DNA of 64,000 bases, from positions 58,156-122,155 of the forward strand of contig NZ_JAIXSV010000256.1 of NCBI RefSeq assembly GCF_027484505.1, given 5' to 3'. A program made the position numbers and the translations under genes. Source of the stretch: Asticcacaulis sp. (lineage in GTDB: Bacteria > Pseudomonadota > Alphaproteobacteria > Caulobacterales > Caulobacteraceae). The notes under the pieces were generated by a model. The model did no database searches and was not told the DNA's origin. It saw only the letters and a program-made list of their open reading frames with translations. Below, piece by piece: positions 23,862 to 33,098 of this stretch (the first letter of the stretch is position 1; every line of letters starts with the position of its first letter).

Positions 23862-24779
23862 TCAGAACACTTCGACCGAGCGCGTGCCCTTGTCGCTTAA
23901 GGCGCTGTAGGCCGCTGCCGAAGCCCCGTAAATCAGGGCATAGAAGCCGCCCATCAGCAGACTGCTGACGATGGTTTGCGCGAAAAAGATCGGCGTCAGC
24001 AGGGCCGTGACCGAGCTCATGTCCGGACGGTTCATCTGCGTAATCGCCTGCACCCACCCCCCGCTGGTCCCAACCACCAGCGCAAAGACCAGGCTATAGA
24101 CGATGATCATAATGACGATCATCACCAGACCCAGCAGCAGATAACCACCCAGCAGCTTCCAGCCTTGCCCTTCGGTCAGCTTGAAGCTGCCGAAAATATT
24201 GATCTTCTTCTCCGCAAAAGACTGTACCGACGCCAGCGACCAGCGGCTGACGACATACAGAAAGGCGACAATGCCGCCAACGACCAGAAGGAAGATCAGT
24301 ATCCCGGCCACAATCTCGCTGACCTGCCCGATCAGCGAGATAAGGCCAATGGATATGGCCAGCGCGATCCCGAACAGGACGTAAAAGAGCGCCAGCGCCA
24401 GAGCCCACAATATCCCGACCAGTATTTGCCGGAACTCATCGCCCCCCAGTTTCAAAGAGGCAAAGCCACCGGCCCCCGGCTGTAACTGGCTGCGGAAGAC
24501 GGCGCACTGGATGATGGCGGAAGAGATTAGCCCCAGAACACCGGCAATGAGATAGACCGGCACAAGCGCCCCGAGATGACCGAACACCTGCATCGGGTCG
24601 GCATCGGGCGCGGTCTGATAGTTTTGCAGCGCCGTCAGCGCCGGTCCAGCCACCGCCACTATAAGCAGCGACGACACCACACTGACCACCAGATAGACCA
24701 GACCCCAGACCAGCACGGCCAGCGGGTTCTTCTTGATGATTTCGATGCCCGCAAAGGCAAAATCAACAGATAGCTTCAT
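23862..24779 (-). CDS. Multispanning membrane protein of unknown function
   Basis: A 305-residue protein with about six long hydrophobic segments (roughly residues 18-45, 70-95, 122-150, 155-182, 203-238 and 262-292). There are soluble loops at about 50-65 and 98-118 and a charged stretch at about 185-202 (FAEKKINIFGSFKLTEGQGW). The layout resembles uncharacterised alphaproteobacterial membrane proteins; I assign no function. It is a monocistronic gene between the nucleoside hydrolase and the TonB receptor terminator. Confidence 0.75.
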   Translation of the reverse strand: MKLSVDFAFAGIEIIKKNPLAVLVWGLVYLVVSVVSSLLIVAVAGPALTALQNYQTAPDADPMQVFGHLGALVPVYLIAGVLGLISSAIIQCAVFRSQLQPGAGGFASLKLGGDEFRQILVGILWALALALFYVLFGIALAISIGLISLIGQVSEIVAGILIFLLVVGGIVAFLYVVSRWSLASVQSFAEKKINIFGSFKLTEGQGWKLLGGYLLLGLVMIVIMIIVYSLVFALVVGTSGGWVQAITQMNRPDMSSVTALLTPIFFAQTIVSSLLMGGFYALIYGASAAAYSALSDKGTRSVEVF

Positions 24780-24980
24780 AACGTCCCCTCCCTTTCAGAG
24801 TTTGCAACCCTAGCGCAAAAGACGAGGGACGCAAAGCCCTGCCCTACGCGCAGGCCTAAGAGCATTCGTCATTTCTGTTAAGCTGCCGGATAAATTAAGC
24901 CTATGTTTAATAATGACATTTTTAGAGGATTGCACTCTAAGGATCGGTGATGAATTACACAAAAACCGGGCGGCCGATCC

Positions 24981-25015
24981 AAAAAAAAACGCCGCTCCTG
25001 CCGGAGCGGCGTTTT
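24981..25015 (-). terminator. Rho-independent terminator of the TonB receptor gene
   Basis: CGCCGCTCC (24990-24998) pairs with GGAGCGGCG (25003-25011). On the minus strand the stem is followed by nine T residues. It is placed 45 bp after the receptor stop codon and is a textbook intrinsic terminator. Confidence 0.92.
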
Positions 25016-25059
25016 CCGGGATCAAGGCCTTTCGGCCTCCCCCACCCTCAAAGGCTTTT

Positions 25060-27738
25060 TTAGTAGTTGAAGCGGAAGCCCGCGATGTAGCGCGAACCAA
25101 AGCGTTCGAACTCGATCGGATAAAGGACCGTATCCCCGTAACGCTTGGCACCGTCATTCGACAGGTTCTGACCGTCTAGGTACAGTTCAATATGCTTGTT
25201 GAGCTGATAGCGAACCGACAGATCGACTTCTTCGTCAGCATCCCAGTAGATGTCGCCGTTGCCGTTCGGAACAACCTTGCCGGCAACCAGCTTGTAATCG
25301 CCGACTTCCTGCATCGAGGCTGTACGGAACTGGTATGCCAAACGCACCGACAGGCCGTACTTTTCATAAGTAGCTTGCAGGTTATAAGCCTCATCCGAAG
25401 TGCCGGGCAGCGAAATCTTGCGCGCGGGAACACCATCCACTGCCGGCAGGGTCACTTCTGACTTGGCAAACATGGCCGTGGCGCGAACGCCGAATCCATG
25501 AGTCCAGGCCGGGAAGTTCATCTTCTCGAACAGCGGTTCGAAGCTGCCCGAATAGTAGAGTTCGAGACCGCTGAGATATCCATCACCCACATTGCGGCGG
25601 GTCACATAACTGAAATTGGCGTAGCTCTGAGTCGGAGTGTCGAGGTCCGTGCGGCCAAACGGACGCGAAGTCTTGGCCAGAACGTCCTGAATATCCTTGT
25701 AGAAGACACCGGCTGAGAAGAAGTGATTCGGCGCGTACCATTCAAAGTAGGTATCGAGGCCGGTCTGCTTTTCAGGCGTCGCGTCCGGGTTACCGCCACT
25801 GATCGATTGCTCGCTCGTATTAATGGTGAAGTTCGGGCGGGTTTCGTCAAAATCAGGACGCGAGGCCGAGGTGCTCAGGCCAACACGCACTTTCATCCGG
25901 TCATTCAGGTTCCAGTTCAGGTGAGCGCTGGGGTAGAACAGCGTTTCTTCACGCGACGTTTTGATCAGCTTGCCATTTGAGAAAGCGCTCGTGGCCAGTT
26001 CGATCTGTTCGACGCGCGAACCATAGACCAGATTACCCCAATCGAACTTCGTCGTGGCCATCAGGTAGCCCGCCGTAATGGTTTCGTTCACTTTCCAGAA
26101 GTCCGCAAGGCTACGGGTATCGGGGGTATCTATGCTCAGCCCGTTGTAAAGAGCGTAGGCCGCGTCGATGTTGGAGTAGCGGAAGGTATAGCCGAGACGT
26201 TGCTTACCCAGATAAGGACCATCCTGAACGATGTTGGCCAGACGCGCGGTCGTGCTGAGCTTACGGGCCTCGTTCCTGACGTTCGATTCTTTGATACGAT
26301 CCGTGTAGAGGAAACCAAACTCAACCTTACTGTCACGGCCAAACAGGATTGCATCCTTGTCGAAATCGACCTTGGCCGTCCAGGCTTCCGTAATTTCACG
26401 GTTCTCCTGACGCGTCGCCTGACTCATCGGCATGTCGAAGTCTTCAATGTTTTGAACACGCGCGCCTACGGTACGGGCCGAAGTGGTGCCGGTCGTGCGG
26501 TACAGCTCAACAATGTTCGACGAACCACTGGTGAAATCATACCTGAACGTCGGGCGTGCCAGGAAACCTGAACCAGATGCCGAACCGTTCTGGAAGCGCA
26601 GTTCCAGAGGCACATCGGTTGTGTTATCCGTCCAAGTGTAGTTCAGGCGCCAGGACATATCGAGACCGCCACCGAACTTAGACTCACCGCCGATGGTATT
26701 GGTGGACATGCGGTCGTAATAGTTACGATAGGTGATGCGTGCCGAGATGCGACCGCCATAAACCGTATCGCTGACGGGGTTAAAGGTCGCGGCCTGCGTC
26801 GCGTAAAAGGCCGAAGACCCGTAAGCCACGCCGCTCGCCGTCGTCCCCTGATTGAGCTGAAAAATAAACTGATCGCGGTGCTCGGTATCATCAAAGGCCG
26901 TGTTGATGGTCGAGAAGAAGACTTCGTGATTGTCGTTCAGTTTGTAATCGACACGGGTCGAAAACGAATAGTTCTCGCGGGTCAGACGGTAGTGCTTATT
27001 CTTGGTTTCCTGAGCGAAACGCTTGGTCACGCTGCCGGCATCTGATACCAGATAGGGATCGGTTTCCCAGTTTTCCGTCGCCATGTCGCGCGAATAGTAG
27101 GAAGCCTGAGCCACAACGCCCAGCTTGCCGCCCATGAAGATGTTGGAATAGACGAGGCTGGAATCTTTTTCCTCGCCTTCGCCCAGTTCGACATAGCCAA
27201 GGCCCAGCTTGCCAACGATCTTCTGGCCCTTGTAGTCGAAAGCACGGCGCGTACGGATTTCAACGTTCCCGGCGACCGTGTCACCCGGCATGGACGGCAC
27301 AATCGCCTTTTGGACAACGACCTGAGATGCGATGGCCGACGGGATGTTGTCGAAGCGCGACGCGCGGCCTTCCGGGGAGACCACCGACAGACCGTCAAAC
27401 GACAGAGTCGTCCAGTAATTCGGCGCACCGCGCAGGTTGACGTAACGGGCCTGCCCCTGATCGCGCTCAACCGTCACACCCGGCAGTCGGCTGACCGCGA
27501 AAGCGATATTCTGATCTGGAAGATTGCCAATGGCGTCTGCGGAGATCACGCTGACAAGAGAGTCGGATTTGCGTTGAGTCTGCAAAGCCGAGGCTTCGGA
27601 CTCTGCCAACGGACGGCGCGCCGTCACAACAACTTCGGTGACCTCTTCAGCGTCAGCGGCCTGAACCACGGCCGGAACAGCCACAGCGGCGAGCGGCGCG
27701 ATCGCCGCCGTCATCGCGAGAAACTTCACGGTTTTCAT
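25060..27738 (-). CDS. TonB-dependent outer-membrane receptor
   Basis: Energised outer-membrane transporter for a large or scarce substrate. The signal peptide ends at about residue 28 (VPAVVQA). A TonB-box-like EEVTEVVVTARR is followed by the plug (SDSLVSVISADAIGNLPDQN and SRLPGVTVERD). A beta-barrel of about 700 residues ends in the aromatic FRFNY signature. The product has 892 residues, the size of the large Caulobacter/Xanthomonas-type receptors. It is divergent from a beta-propeller phytase lipoprotein, so an inositol-phosphate or phytate-derived ligand is a reasonable guess. A 19-bp palindrome lies between the two genes. The substrate is inferred from context only. Confidence 0.93.
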   Translation of the reverse strand: MKTVKFLAMTAAIAPLAAVAVPAVVQAADAEEVTEVVVTARRPLAESEASALQTQRKSDSLVSVISADAIGNLPDQNIAFAVSRLPGVTVERDQGQARYVNLRGAPNYWTTLSFDGLSVVSPEGRASRFDNIPSAIASQVVVQKAIVPSMPGDTVAGNVEIRTRRAFDYKGQKIVGKLGLGYVELGEGEEKDSSLVYSNIFMGGKLGVVAQASYYSRDMATENWETDPYLVSDAGSVTKRFAQETKNKHYRLTRENYSFSTRVDYKLNDNHEVFFSTINTAFDDTEHRDQFIFQLNQGTTASGVAYGSSAFYATQAATFNPVSDTVYGGRISARITYRNYYDRMSTNTIGGESKFGGGLDMSWRLNYTWTDNTTDVPLELRFQNGSASGSGFLARPTFRYDFTSGSSNIVELYRTTGTTSARTVGARVQNIEDFDMPMSQATRQENREITEAWTAKVDFDKDAILFGRDSKVEFGFLYTDRIKESNVRNEARKLSTTARLANIVQDGPYLGKQRLGYTFRYSNIDAAYALYNGLSIDTPDTRSLADFWKVNETITAGYLMATTKFDWGNLVYGSRVEQIELATSAFSNGKLIKTSREETLFYPSAHLNWNLNDRMKVRVGLSTSASRPDFDETRPNFTINTSEQSISGGNPDATPEKQTGLDTYFEWYAPNHFFSAGVFYKDIQDVLAKTSRPFGRTDLDTPTQSYANFSYVTRRNVGDGYLSGLELYYSGSFEPLFEKMNFPAWTHGFGVRATAMFAKSEVTLPAVDGVPARKISLPGTSDEAYNLQATYEKYGLSVRLAYQFRTASMQEVGDYKLVAGKVVPNGNGDIYWDADEEVDLSVRYQLNKHIELYLDGQNLSNDGAKRYGDTVLYPIEFERFGSRYIAGFRFNY

Positions 27739-27840
27739 CTCAAATCCCCAGTGATCTGGCCCGGCAAAATCTTTGCTTCAAAGCCCCTGAGGTCCGTCTA
27801 GTCAGGCTGGGCGACGGTTCGACTACAGTTCTGTGAAGCT

Positions 27841-27859
27841 TTTGTGACGGCGTCACAAA
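27841..27859. promoter_or_regulatory. 19-bp palindrome between the TonB receptor and phytase genes
   Basis: TTTGTGACG-g-CGTCACAAA is a perfect 9-bp inverted repeat around one base, 103 bp upstream of the receptor ATG and 133 bp upstream of the phytase ATG. A further partial half-site, TGTGACA (27870-27876), follows. It resembles a CRP/FNR-like or phosphate-type dimer site in form, but I cannot name the regulator. Confidence 0.7.
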
Positions 27860-27991
27860 GGGGATACACTGTGACATTAGATGCACAGTTCAGCATATCG
27901 CATGAACGGCAGCACGCACTACTCAAATGGGGTGTTCTTTTTTATTCTCCGTGCTAAGAGCGCGAAAATCAGCACATAGGGGTGTACGCAA

Positions 27992-29089
27992 ATGCTTTCC
28001 GGACAGACATTTAAAATTTTTATGACATCAACTCTTTTGTGTGTCGGTTCAGTGGTTTTGTCCGCCTGCGTGCACCAGGAACTGATCTCCGACTCTGCCA
28101 AGATGACGCAGGGCACGGGCACGCCGGTTCTGGCGGTAGCCGAAACCACAGCGGTCGGCACGGTCAATCTGGACTCGGCGGACGATCCCGAAATCTGGGT
28201 CGATCCGTCGGACTCCAACCGCGTGGTGATCTATGGCACCGACAAAAAGGCGGGTCTTTATAGCTACGACCTGAATGGCAAGGTAATCGACTTCCTCACC
28301 GTCGGTCCGATGAACAATGTCGATCTGCGCAACGACGCACTGGAACTGCCGGTGGTGGTCGCCGCGTCTGACCGCGTCGGCAATGGCGTGCGTTTCTTCA
28401 AGCTCGATCCGGCGACGCTGAAAACCACCGACTGGGGCTTTGCGCCGCTGGCCACCTCTGAGGCCTATGGGTTCTGCCTCGGCAAAACGATGGCGGGCGA
28501 TCTGGTCGCCATTATGGTTGGTAAGAACGGCGATGTGGCTCAGGCCACGGTCGGCGTCGCCGCGGGCAAGCCGGTCCTGAGCGAAACGCGCCGCTTCAAT
28601 GTCGGCACGCAATCCGAAGGCTGCGTGGTCGATGACGTCACCCAGACGCTTTATATCGCCGAAGAAAACGCCGGCATCTGGATGTACAGCCTCGATCCGG
28701 CGACGGGTTCGCAGCGTAAGGCGCTGGCCAGCCTGCCGTCGGACGTGCTCAAGGCCGATGTCGAAGGCCTGACCCTGCTGCGCGATGGCCAAAAGACCTA
28801 TCTGATCGCCTCGTCGCAAGGCGACTCGGCCTTTGCCGTCTGGCGCGTCGAGGGAGCGCCCGTTTATCAGGGCCGCTTCTCGGTCTTCCCCGGCAATGGC
28901 ATCGACGCCGTGACGGGGACGGATGGGGTCGCGGCCCTGGGCGGGCAGGTCGGCCCCTATGCCAAGGGTATCGTCGTGATGCAGGACGACATGGACACCG
29001 AAGGCGAAGCGCTTTCGACCACCCGTGCCCGGCAAAATTTCAAGATCGTGGACTGGAAAGAGATCGAAGCGAAACTTAGCCTCAAATAA
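27992..29089 (+). CDS. Beta-propeller phytase-like lipoprotein
   Basis: Predicted calcium-dependent beta-propeller phytase that releases phosphate from phytate. The signal peptide ends in a lipobox (LSAC, C26), so it should be membrane-anchored. Propeller signatures in order are DDPEIWVDPSD, GTDKKAGLYSYDLNGK, GPMNNVDLRND, QSEGCVVDDVTQTLYIAEENAG, KADVEGLTLL and GDSAFAVW, the repeated Asp/Glu-rich metal sites of this family. Length 365 fits. The divergent TonB receptor suggests a joined capture-and-hydrolysis system at the cell surface. ATG 27992 is used; ATG 28022 would also leave a lipobox signal. Confidence 0.85.
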   Translation: MLSGQTFKIFMTSTLLCVGSVVLSACVHQELISDSAKMTQGTGTPVLAVAETTAVGTVNLDSADDPEIWVDPSDSNRVVIYGTDKKAGLYSYDLNGKVIDFLTVGPMNNVDLRNDALELPVVVAASDRVGNGVRFFKLDPATLKTTDWGFAPLATSEAYGFCLGKTMAGDLVAIMVGKNGDVAQATVGVAAGKPVLSETRRFNVGTQSEGCVVDDVTQTLYIAEENAGIWMYSLDPATGSQRKALASLPSDVLKADVEGLTLLRDGQKTYLIASSQGDSAFAVWRVEGAPVYQGRFSVFPGNGIDAVTGTDGVAALGGQVGPYAKGIVVMQDDMDTEGEALSTTRARQNFKIVDWKEIEAKLSLK

Positions 29090-29097
29090 GAAAGACG

Positions 29098-29123
29098 AAG
29101 CCCCGCCAACCGGCGGGGCTTTG
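29098..29123. terminator. Hairpin terminator between the phytase and proC genes
   Basis: AAGCCCCGCC (29098-29107) pairs with GGCGGGGCTT (29112-29121), between converging genes. The T-run is short (TTTGCTT), so efficiency on the plus strand is uncertain. Confidence 0.75.
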
Positions 29124-29124
29124 C

Positions 29125-29925
29125 TTATCCGAGTTCTTTGGAGCGTTTCTGTGCGGCCAGAACCGCCGCCGTCACAAGTTCCGTGAGCCCCTGCCCCTCC
29201 TGACGCAGCACCTTCAGCGCCGCTTCGGTGGTGCCGCCGGGTGAGGCGACCTTGCGGATCAGGTCTTCGGGGTCTTCGCCCGTCTGATCCAACAGATTGG
29301 CCGCCGAAATCAGGGTGGCGCGGGCCAGCGTTTTGGCATCAGCGGCCGTCAGACCGGTTTCCAGCGCCGCCTGCTCCAACGCCGCCACAAAGGCATAGAC
29401 ATAGGCCGGCCCCGAACCAGACACAGCAGTCGCCGCGTCGATCAGGTCTTCGTTATCCAGCACCACCGTCGCCGCCATCGGCGAGAAAAGATTGGACGCC
29501 GCCTGTAAGGCCACGCCCTCGGCCGCATAGAGACTGGCAACGCCCTTACCGGTTGCGACGCCGGTGGTCGGCATGACGCGCGCGACTTTCAGCGGTGCAA
29601 AAACACTGCTGAGGTCTTCGGTCCGCACCCCGGCCATCACCGAAATCAGTGTCGCCTCCGGGTTGAGATTGCCGTCCAGAATCTGTGCCGCCCCGCGCCA
29701 GCTCTGCGGCTTGACGGCGATGATGACGGTGAAGGCCTCACGCCACACCTCCGGGGCCGGGTTGAGCCGCGCTCCCATCCCGGCATAGGCTTGCGCCTCT
29801 TCGCCGGGATTGAGGTCGAGAATGATCAGGTCGGACGGGGCCACGTGCCCCGCCGCGCGCATCCCCTTAAGCATGGCCGACCCCAGCGCCCCGGCCCCGA
29901 TCAGCAGTATGGGTTTCGCCAGCAT
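29125..29925 (-). CDS. proC: Pyrroline-5-carboxylate reductase
   Basis: Last enzyme of proline synthesis, reducing pyrroline-5-carboxylate with NAD(P)H. The Rossmann site ILLIGAGALGSAML is at residues 6-19. The family C-terminal block is DAATAVSGSGPAYVYAFVAA followed by VASPGGTTEAAL. ATG 29925 is chosen because GGAGGAAAG lies just upstream and the Rossmann strand starts there. The longer frame to 30183 would run through an intergenic repeat and over the next gene. The product has 266 residues, the usual size. It lies downstream of the ybjN-like gene, separated by a pair of dispersed repeats. Confidence 0.94.
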   Translation of the reverse strand: MLAKPILLIGAGALGSAMLKGMRAAGHVAPSDLIILDLNPGEEAQAYAGMGARLNPAPEVWREAFTVIIAVKPQSWRGAAQILDGNLNPEATLISVMAGVRTEDLSSVFAPLKVARVMPTTGVATGKGVASLYAAEGVALQAASNLFSPMAATVVLDNEDLIDAATAVSGSGPAYVYAFVAALEQAALETGLTAADAKTLARATLISAANLLDQTGEDPEDLIRKVASPGGTTEAALKVLRQEGQGLTELVTAAVLAAQKRSKELG

Positions 29926-29937
29926 TGGACTTTCCTC

Positions 29938-30061
29938 CCTCCTCCCCTGACCAGCGGGGGAGGTGTCAGTGAGCATGAGCGAACTGACGGAGGGGGCCGC
30001 CCGGAAGCCCCCCTCCACCACTTCGTGGTCCCCCTCCCCCGCTTCGCAGGGGCGGAGAAAG
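29938..30061. repeat. Intergenic two-hairpin repeats, copies 5 and 6 in opposite orientation
   Basis: Copy 5: stem 1 CCTCCCC (29941-29947) with GGGGAGG (29957-29963), stem 2 GTCAGT (29965-29970) with ACTGAC (29983-29988), tail GGAGGGGGC. Copy 6, inverted, occupies about 30003-30060; its stem 2 is ACCAC-gaa-GTGGT (palindromic on either strand). The pair fills the gap between the ybjN-like gene and proC. Confidence 0.85.
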
Positions 30062-30064
30062 GGT

Positions 30065-30598
30065 TTATGCCTCTCCGATCGTTTCGAACAGGCAGGCTTC
30101 CAGCGCCGCTTCGGCCGTTGGCGCGCCTTTGAACAGGAAGTCGAAGGCCGGATAGAAGCGATCCACCGCCTCAGCGGCAACATTGATCATGTGCGCCGTC
30201 TGCACCTGACCGGGGCGTTCCATCGGGCTCGACAACAGGGTGTGGCGGAAGACGATATCGGCGGGCAGACGCCCCGCTTCGCGCATCCCCTCTTCGTCCT
30301 CATAGATTTCAAAGTGGCCAAACCAGACGCGCTGATTGACCAGCGACAGTAACTGATGAATCGGCGCGACCTTTGCCGGATCGAAGCGCAGGTCGAGCGA
30401 CGAACACAGTTGCAGGCACTCCCCCTCCGGACGGCAGGAGAACCACATGTCGTGCGACTTCCACAGCCCGGCCAGCGAGAACAGCACCTCGCCATCAGGC
30501 GTCCGCTCAAAGGTCAGGCCTTCGTCGGTGAGGATGGCTTCGACCAGTTCGAGCGGGTCGGAAGTCGTGTCGGTATAGTCAGCCTGAGGCAGATCCAT
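30065..30598 (-). CDS. YbjN domain-containing protein
   Basis: A 177-residue soluble protein of the YbjN/sensory-transduction-regulator-like family, whose fold resembles type III secretion chaperones; the molecular role is unknown. Landmarks are an N-terminal LELVEAILTDEGLTFERTPDGEV, the central WFSCRPEGECLQLCSSLDLRF and GHFEIYEDEEGMREAGRL-type sequence. It lies 40 bp after the UbiK-like gene and upstream of proC, an arrangement (ubiK/BMFP-ybjN-proC) common in alphaproteobacteria. Confidence 0.85.
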   Translation of the reverse strand: MDLPQADYTDTTSDPLELVEAILTDEGLTFERTPDGEVLFSLAGLWKSHDMWFSCRPEGECLQLCSSLDLRFDPAKVAPIHQLLSLVNQRVWFGHFEIYEDEEGMREAGRLPADIVFRHTLLSSPMERPGQVQTAHMINVAAEAVDRFYPAFDFLFKGAPTAEAALEACLFETIGEA

Positions 30599-30638
30599 GG
30601 TAGATACAGGTGTCCTGAGAGAGGTCCAGAGGGCGGGA

Positions 30639-30875
30639 TTACTCGGCCTTGGATTTGAGGCTCTGGATTTCCAGCTTCAGTGCGGCGATTTCGGCCAGCA
30701 TGACCTCCTTCATCGCCTCGAATTCATCGCGGCGGATGAGGTCCATATCGGCGACGAAGCGGTCGCCCTGGGCGCGGAAGGCGGCCTTGGCCTCGTCACC
30801 GGCGGCCTGAGCCAGAGACATGGCGCTGGTCGAGAGCTTGGCGAATTCGTCGAGGAAGGGGTTTTTCGACTGCAT
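30639..30875 (-). CDS. Accessory factor UbiK/BMFP family protein
   Basis: A 78-residue, largely helical protein with a C-terminal coiled coil (RRDEFEAMKEVMLAEIAALK then LEIQSLKS). It matches the BMFP/UbiK group, in which members assist assembly of the aerobic ubiquinone-synthesis complex or fuse membranes in vitro. Ubiquinone function is from family knowledge only. It is the first gene of the ybjN-proC run and is divergent from lgt. Confidence 0.82.
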   Translation of the reverse strand: MQSKNPFLDEFAKLSTSAMSLAQAAGDEAKAAFRAQGDRFVADMDLIRRDEFEAMKEVMLAEIAALKLEIQSLKSKAE

Positions 30876-31035
30876 GGGAAAATCCTTGCGGATAAAGGCC
30901 CGGAAAGAGCCTCAAATGAGTTGTCACACTGTGCGCATATAGTGCGAATGGCGAATGAAAGAAAGTTTTTCACGATTCTTGCCCCCCTTCGATGATTCCT
31001 TTAGGTCATTGAATACAGTTCACAGGTTTCTGAGC

Positions 31036-31935
31036 ATGACCCTGCCCGACATTGATCCCGTCCTTTTGCACATAGGCCCTCTCGCCCTGCGCTGGTACGC
31101 GCTGGCCTATGTCGCCGGTATCGCGCTGGGCTGGTGGTATCTGACGCGCGTGATCCGCAAGGAGTCATTGTGGGCGCCCTACCCCGCCCCCCTGTCGCGC
31201 GAAAATCTCGAAGACCTGATTATCTGGATGGCGCTCGGCATCATTCTGGGGGGGCGCATCGGCTATGTGTTGTTCTATGATCTGGCCCCCATCCTGAAAA
31301 ACCCGCTGCAATTCTTCAAGGTATGGGAAGGCGGCATGTCCTTCCACGGCGGTTTTATCGGCGTCTGTATCGCGGGCGTACTTTATAGTCGGCGTCACCG
31401 TATCAATCCGTGGACACTGGGTGATCTTCTGGCCTGTGCCGCGCCGATCGGCCTGTTCTTTGGCCGCATCGCCAATTTTATCAATGGCGAACTGTGGGGT
31501 CGCACCACCGACGGGCCCTGGGGCATGGTTTTCTGTAACAAATTTATCCTTCAGCAATACGGCGGCGTCTGCCCGGCCGGTTATCTGCCGCGCCACCCCA
31601 GCCAGCTTTATGAGGCCGTGCTGGAAGGCATCGTGCTGTTTATCGTCGGCTATCTGCTCGTCCACGTCTGGCGCAAACTGCGTCAGCCCGGCCTGATCAT
31701 GGGCGTGTTCATTGCGGGATACGGCCTTGCCCGCGTGCTGGTTGAATTTGTGCGCGAGCCCGACGCTCAGATGCTGCCCTTCTTCAAGCACGTCATCACC
31801 ATGGGGCAGACCCTGTCGCTGCTGATGATCATGGGCGGCGGCATTGCCATCTGGCTGGCCCTGCGCGGCAAAACCCTGCCTGCCGGGTTTACGGCGACGA
31901 CGAATGAGACGAAAGCGCCTGATGGCCTCGCTTAA
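31036..31935 (+). CDS. lgt: Prolipoprotein diacylglyceryl transferase
   Basis: Inner-membrane enzyme that attaches diacylglycerol from phosphatidylglycerol to the lipobox cysteine of prolipoproteins. The 299-residue protein shows the signatures GPLALRWYALAYVAG, GGRIGYVLFYD, GGMSFHGGFIG and GRIANFINGELWGR. RHPSQLYEA follows, with seven hydrophobic segments. ATG 31036 is chosen because homology starts there; the upstream frame to 30955 is not conserved. The gene overlaps the next gene by 14 bp, indicating co-transcription. Confidence 0.95.
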   Translation: MTLPDIDPVLLHIGPLALRWYALAYVAGIALGWWYLTRVIRKESLWAPYPAPLSRENLEDLIIWMALGIILGGRIGYVLFYDLAPILKNPLQFFKVWEGGMSFHGGFIGVCIAGVLYSRRHRINPWTLGDLLACAAPIGLFFGRIANFINGELWGRTTDGPWGMVFCNKFILQQYGGVCPAGYLPRHPSQLYEAVLEGIVLFIVGYLLVHVWRKLRQPGLIMGVFIAGYGLARVLVEFVREPDAQMLPFFKHVITMGQTLSLLMIMGGGIAIWLALRGKTLPAGFTATTNETKAPDGLA

Positions 31936-32995
31936 GACCCGCCTGATCGAGCAAATAAAGCTCGAAGGCCCGCTGACCATTGCCGACTATATGTGGGCCT
32001 GCCTGTTCGACCCGCAGGAAGGCTATTATGCCACGCGCCCGGCTCTGGGCGAAGCGGGCGACTTTATCACGGCCCCGCTGGTGTCGCAGATGTTCGGCGA
32101 ACGTCTCGCCCTGTGGGCCATGCAGGCGTGGCAGGATCTGGGTGCGCCCGCGAAGATTCGCGTCCTTGAAATCGGCCCCGGTGACGGCACGCTGATGAGC
32201 GATCTTCTGCGCACTTTCCGCGCCCTGCCCGCCTTTGCGCAGGCCGTTGAGATCGGTCTGATCGAACCCTCGCAGCCGCTGCGTGCTGTGCAAACGGCCA
32301 GGCTAGGAGGGGTGCGCCATTACGACAGCCTCGACCACGTGCCGACCGATGCGCCCTTGCTCATCATCGCCAATGAGGTGCTCGACTGTCTGCCGGCGCG
32401 GCAGTTTCAACTGACGCCCGACGGCTGGTTTGAGCGCTGCGTGGGTTTGCATGAGGGCGAACTGGTCATCGGCCTCGTCCCCGCGCCTGATGATTTCACC
32501 GCCCCCTTCGCCGCCGAAACCGGTCAGGTCTGCGAAGTCTCTCTGGCACAAAACCGCCTGATCGAGGCCGTCGGCGCGCTGATCCACGAGGCGACGGGTG
32601 CGGCGCTGTTTATCGACTACGGCCGCGACCGCCCCGAACCCGGCGATACACTTCAGGCCCTCTATCGCCACGAAAAGACCGATCCGCTGGCCGAACCCGG
32701 CGCGCACGACCTGACCCAGTGGGCCGATTTTCCGTCGCTGGCGATTACGGCGCTGAACATGGGGCTGGGGGTTAGCCAGATCACACCGCAGGGCGTTTTC
32801 CTGCAACGTCTCGGCATCATCGAGCGCTTCGATGAACTGCGCGCGAAAAACCCTGAGGAAACCGACCGGCTGGCGCGGCAGGTCCATCGCCTGATCGCGT
32901 CAGAGGAGATGGGCGAGTTGTTTAAGGTGCTGGCCCTCAGTTACCCCCGCGACCTGCCGCTGGCAGGCCTTGCACCGATCGAGATCGGGGCCTAG
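31922..32995 (+). CDS. Class I SAM-dependent methyltransferase, NDUFAF7/MidA family
   Basis: A 357-residue relative of the mitochondrial complex I assembly arginine methyltransferase. Family blocks are IADYMWACLFDPQEGYYATR, GEAGDFITAPLVSQMFGE, the SAM site VLEIGPGDGTLM and LLIIANEVLDCLPARQF. Substrate in bacteria is not firmly known; a role in NADH dehydrogenase assembly is inferred from the family. ATG 31922 lies inside the end of lgt; earlier in-frame codons back to 31844 are just lgt read in another frame. Confidence 0.9.
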   Translation: MASLKTRLIEQIKLEGPLTIADYMWACLFDPQEGYYATRPALGEAGDFITAPLVSQMFGERLALWAMQAWQDLGAPAKIRVLEIGPGDGTLMSDLLRTFRALPAFAQAVEIGLIEPSQPLRAVQTARLGGVRHYDSLDHVPTDAPLLIIANEVLDCLPARQFQLTPDGWFERCVGLHEGELVIGLVPAPDDFTAPFAAETGQVCEVSLAQNRLIEAVGALIHEATGAALFIDYGRDRPEPGDTLQALYRHEKTDPLAEPGAHDLTQWADFPSLAITALNMGLGVSQITPQGVFLQRLGIIERFDELRAKNPEETDRLARQVHRLIASEEMGELFKVLALSYPRDLPLAGLAPIEIGA

Positions 32996-33007
32996 TACAG
33001 CTTAGCC

Positions 33008-33080
33008 TTCATACCTCCCCAGTTTACTGGGGAGGGGGACCGCACGAAGCGAAGCTGAGATGCGGTGGTGGGGGGCTCTT
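33008..33080. repeat. Intergenic two-hairpin repeat, copy 7
   Basis: Stem 1 is a perfect 10-bp CCTCCCCAGT (33014-33023) with ACTGGGGAGG (33026-33035). Stem 2 is ACCGCA (33039-33044) with TGCGGT (33061-33066), tail GGTGGGGGGCT. It separates the methyltransferase and pgeF genes. Confidence 0.88.
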
Positions 33081-33098
33081 AATTTCACAGGCGCTACA

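Noticed and set aside
29926..30183. An 86-residue N-terminal extension of proC
   Set aside because: It reads through two dispersed repeats and the end of the YbjN gene; a strong ribosome site and the Rossmann fold both place the start at 29925.
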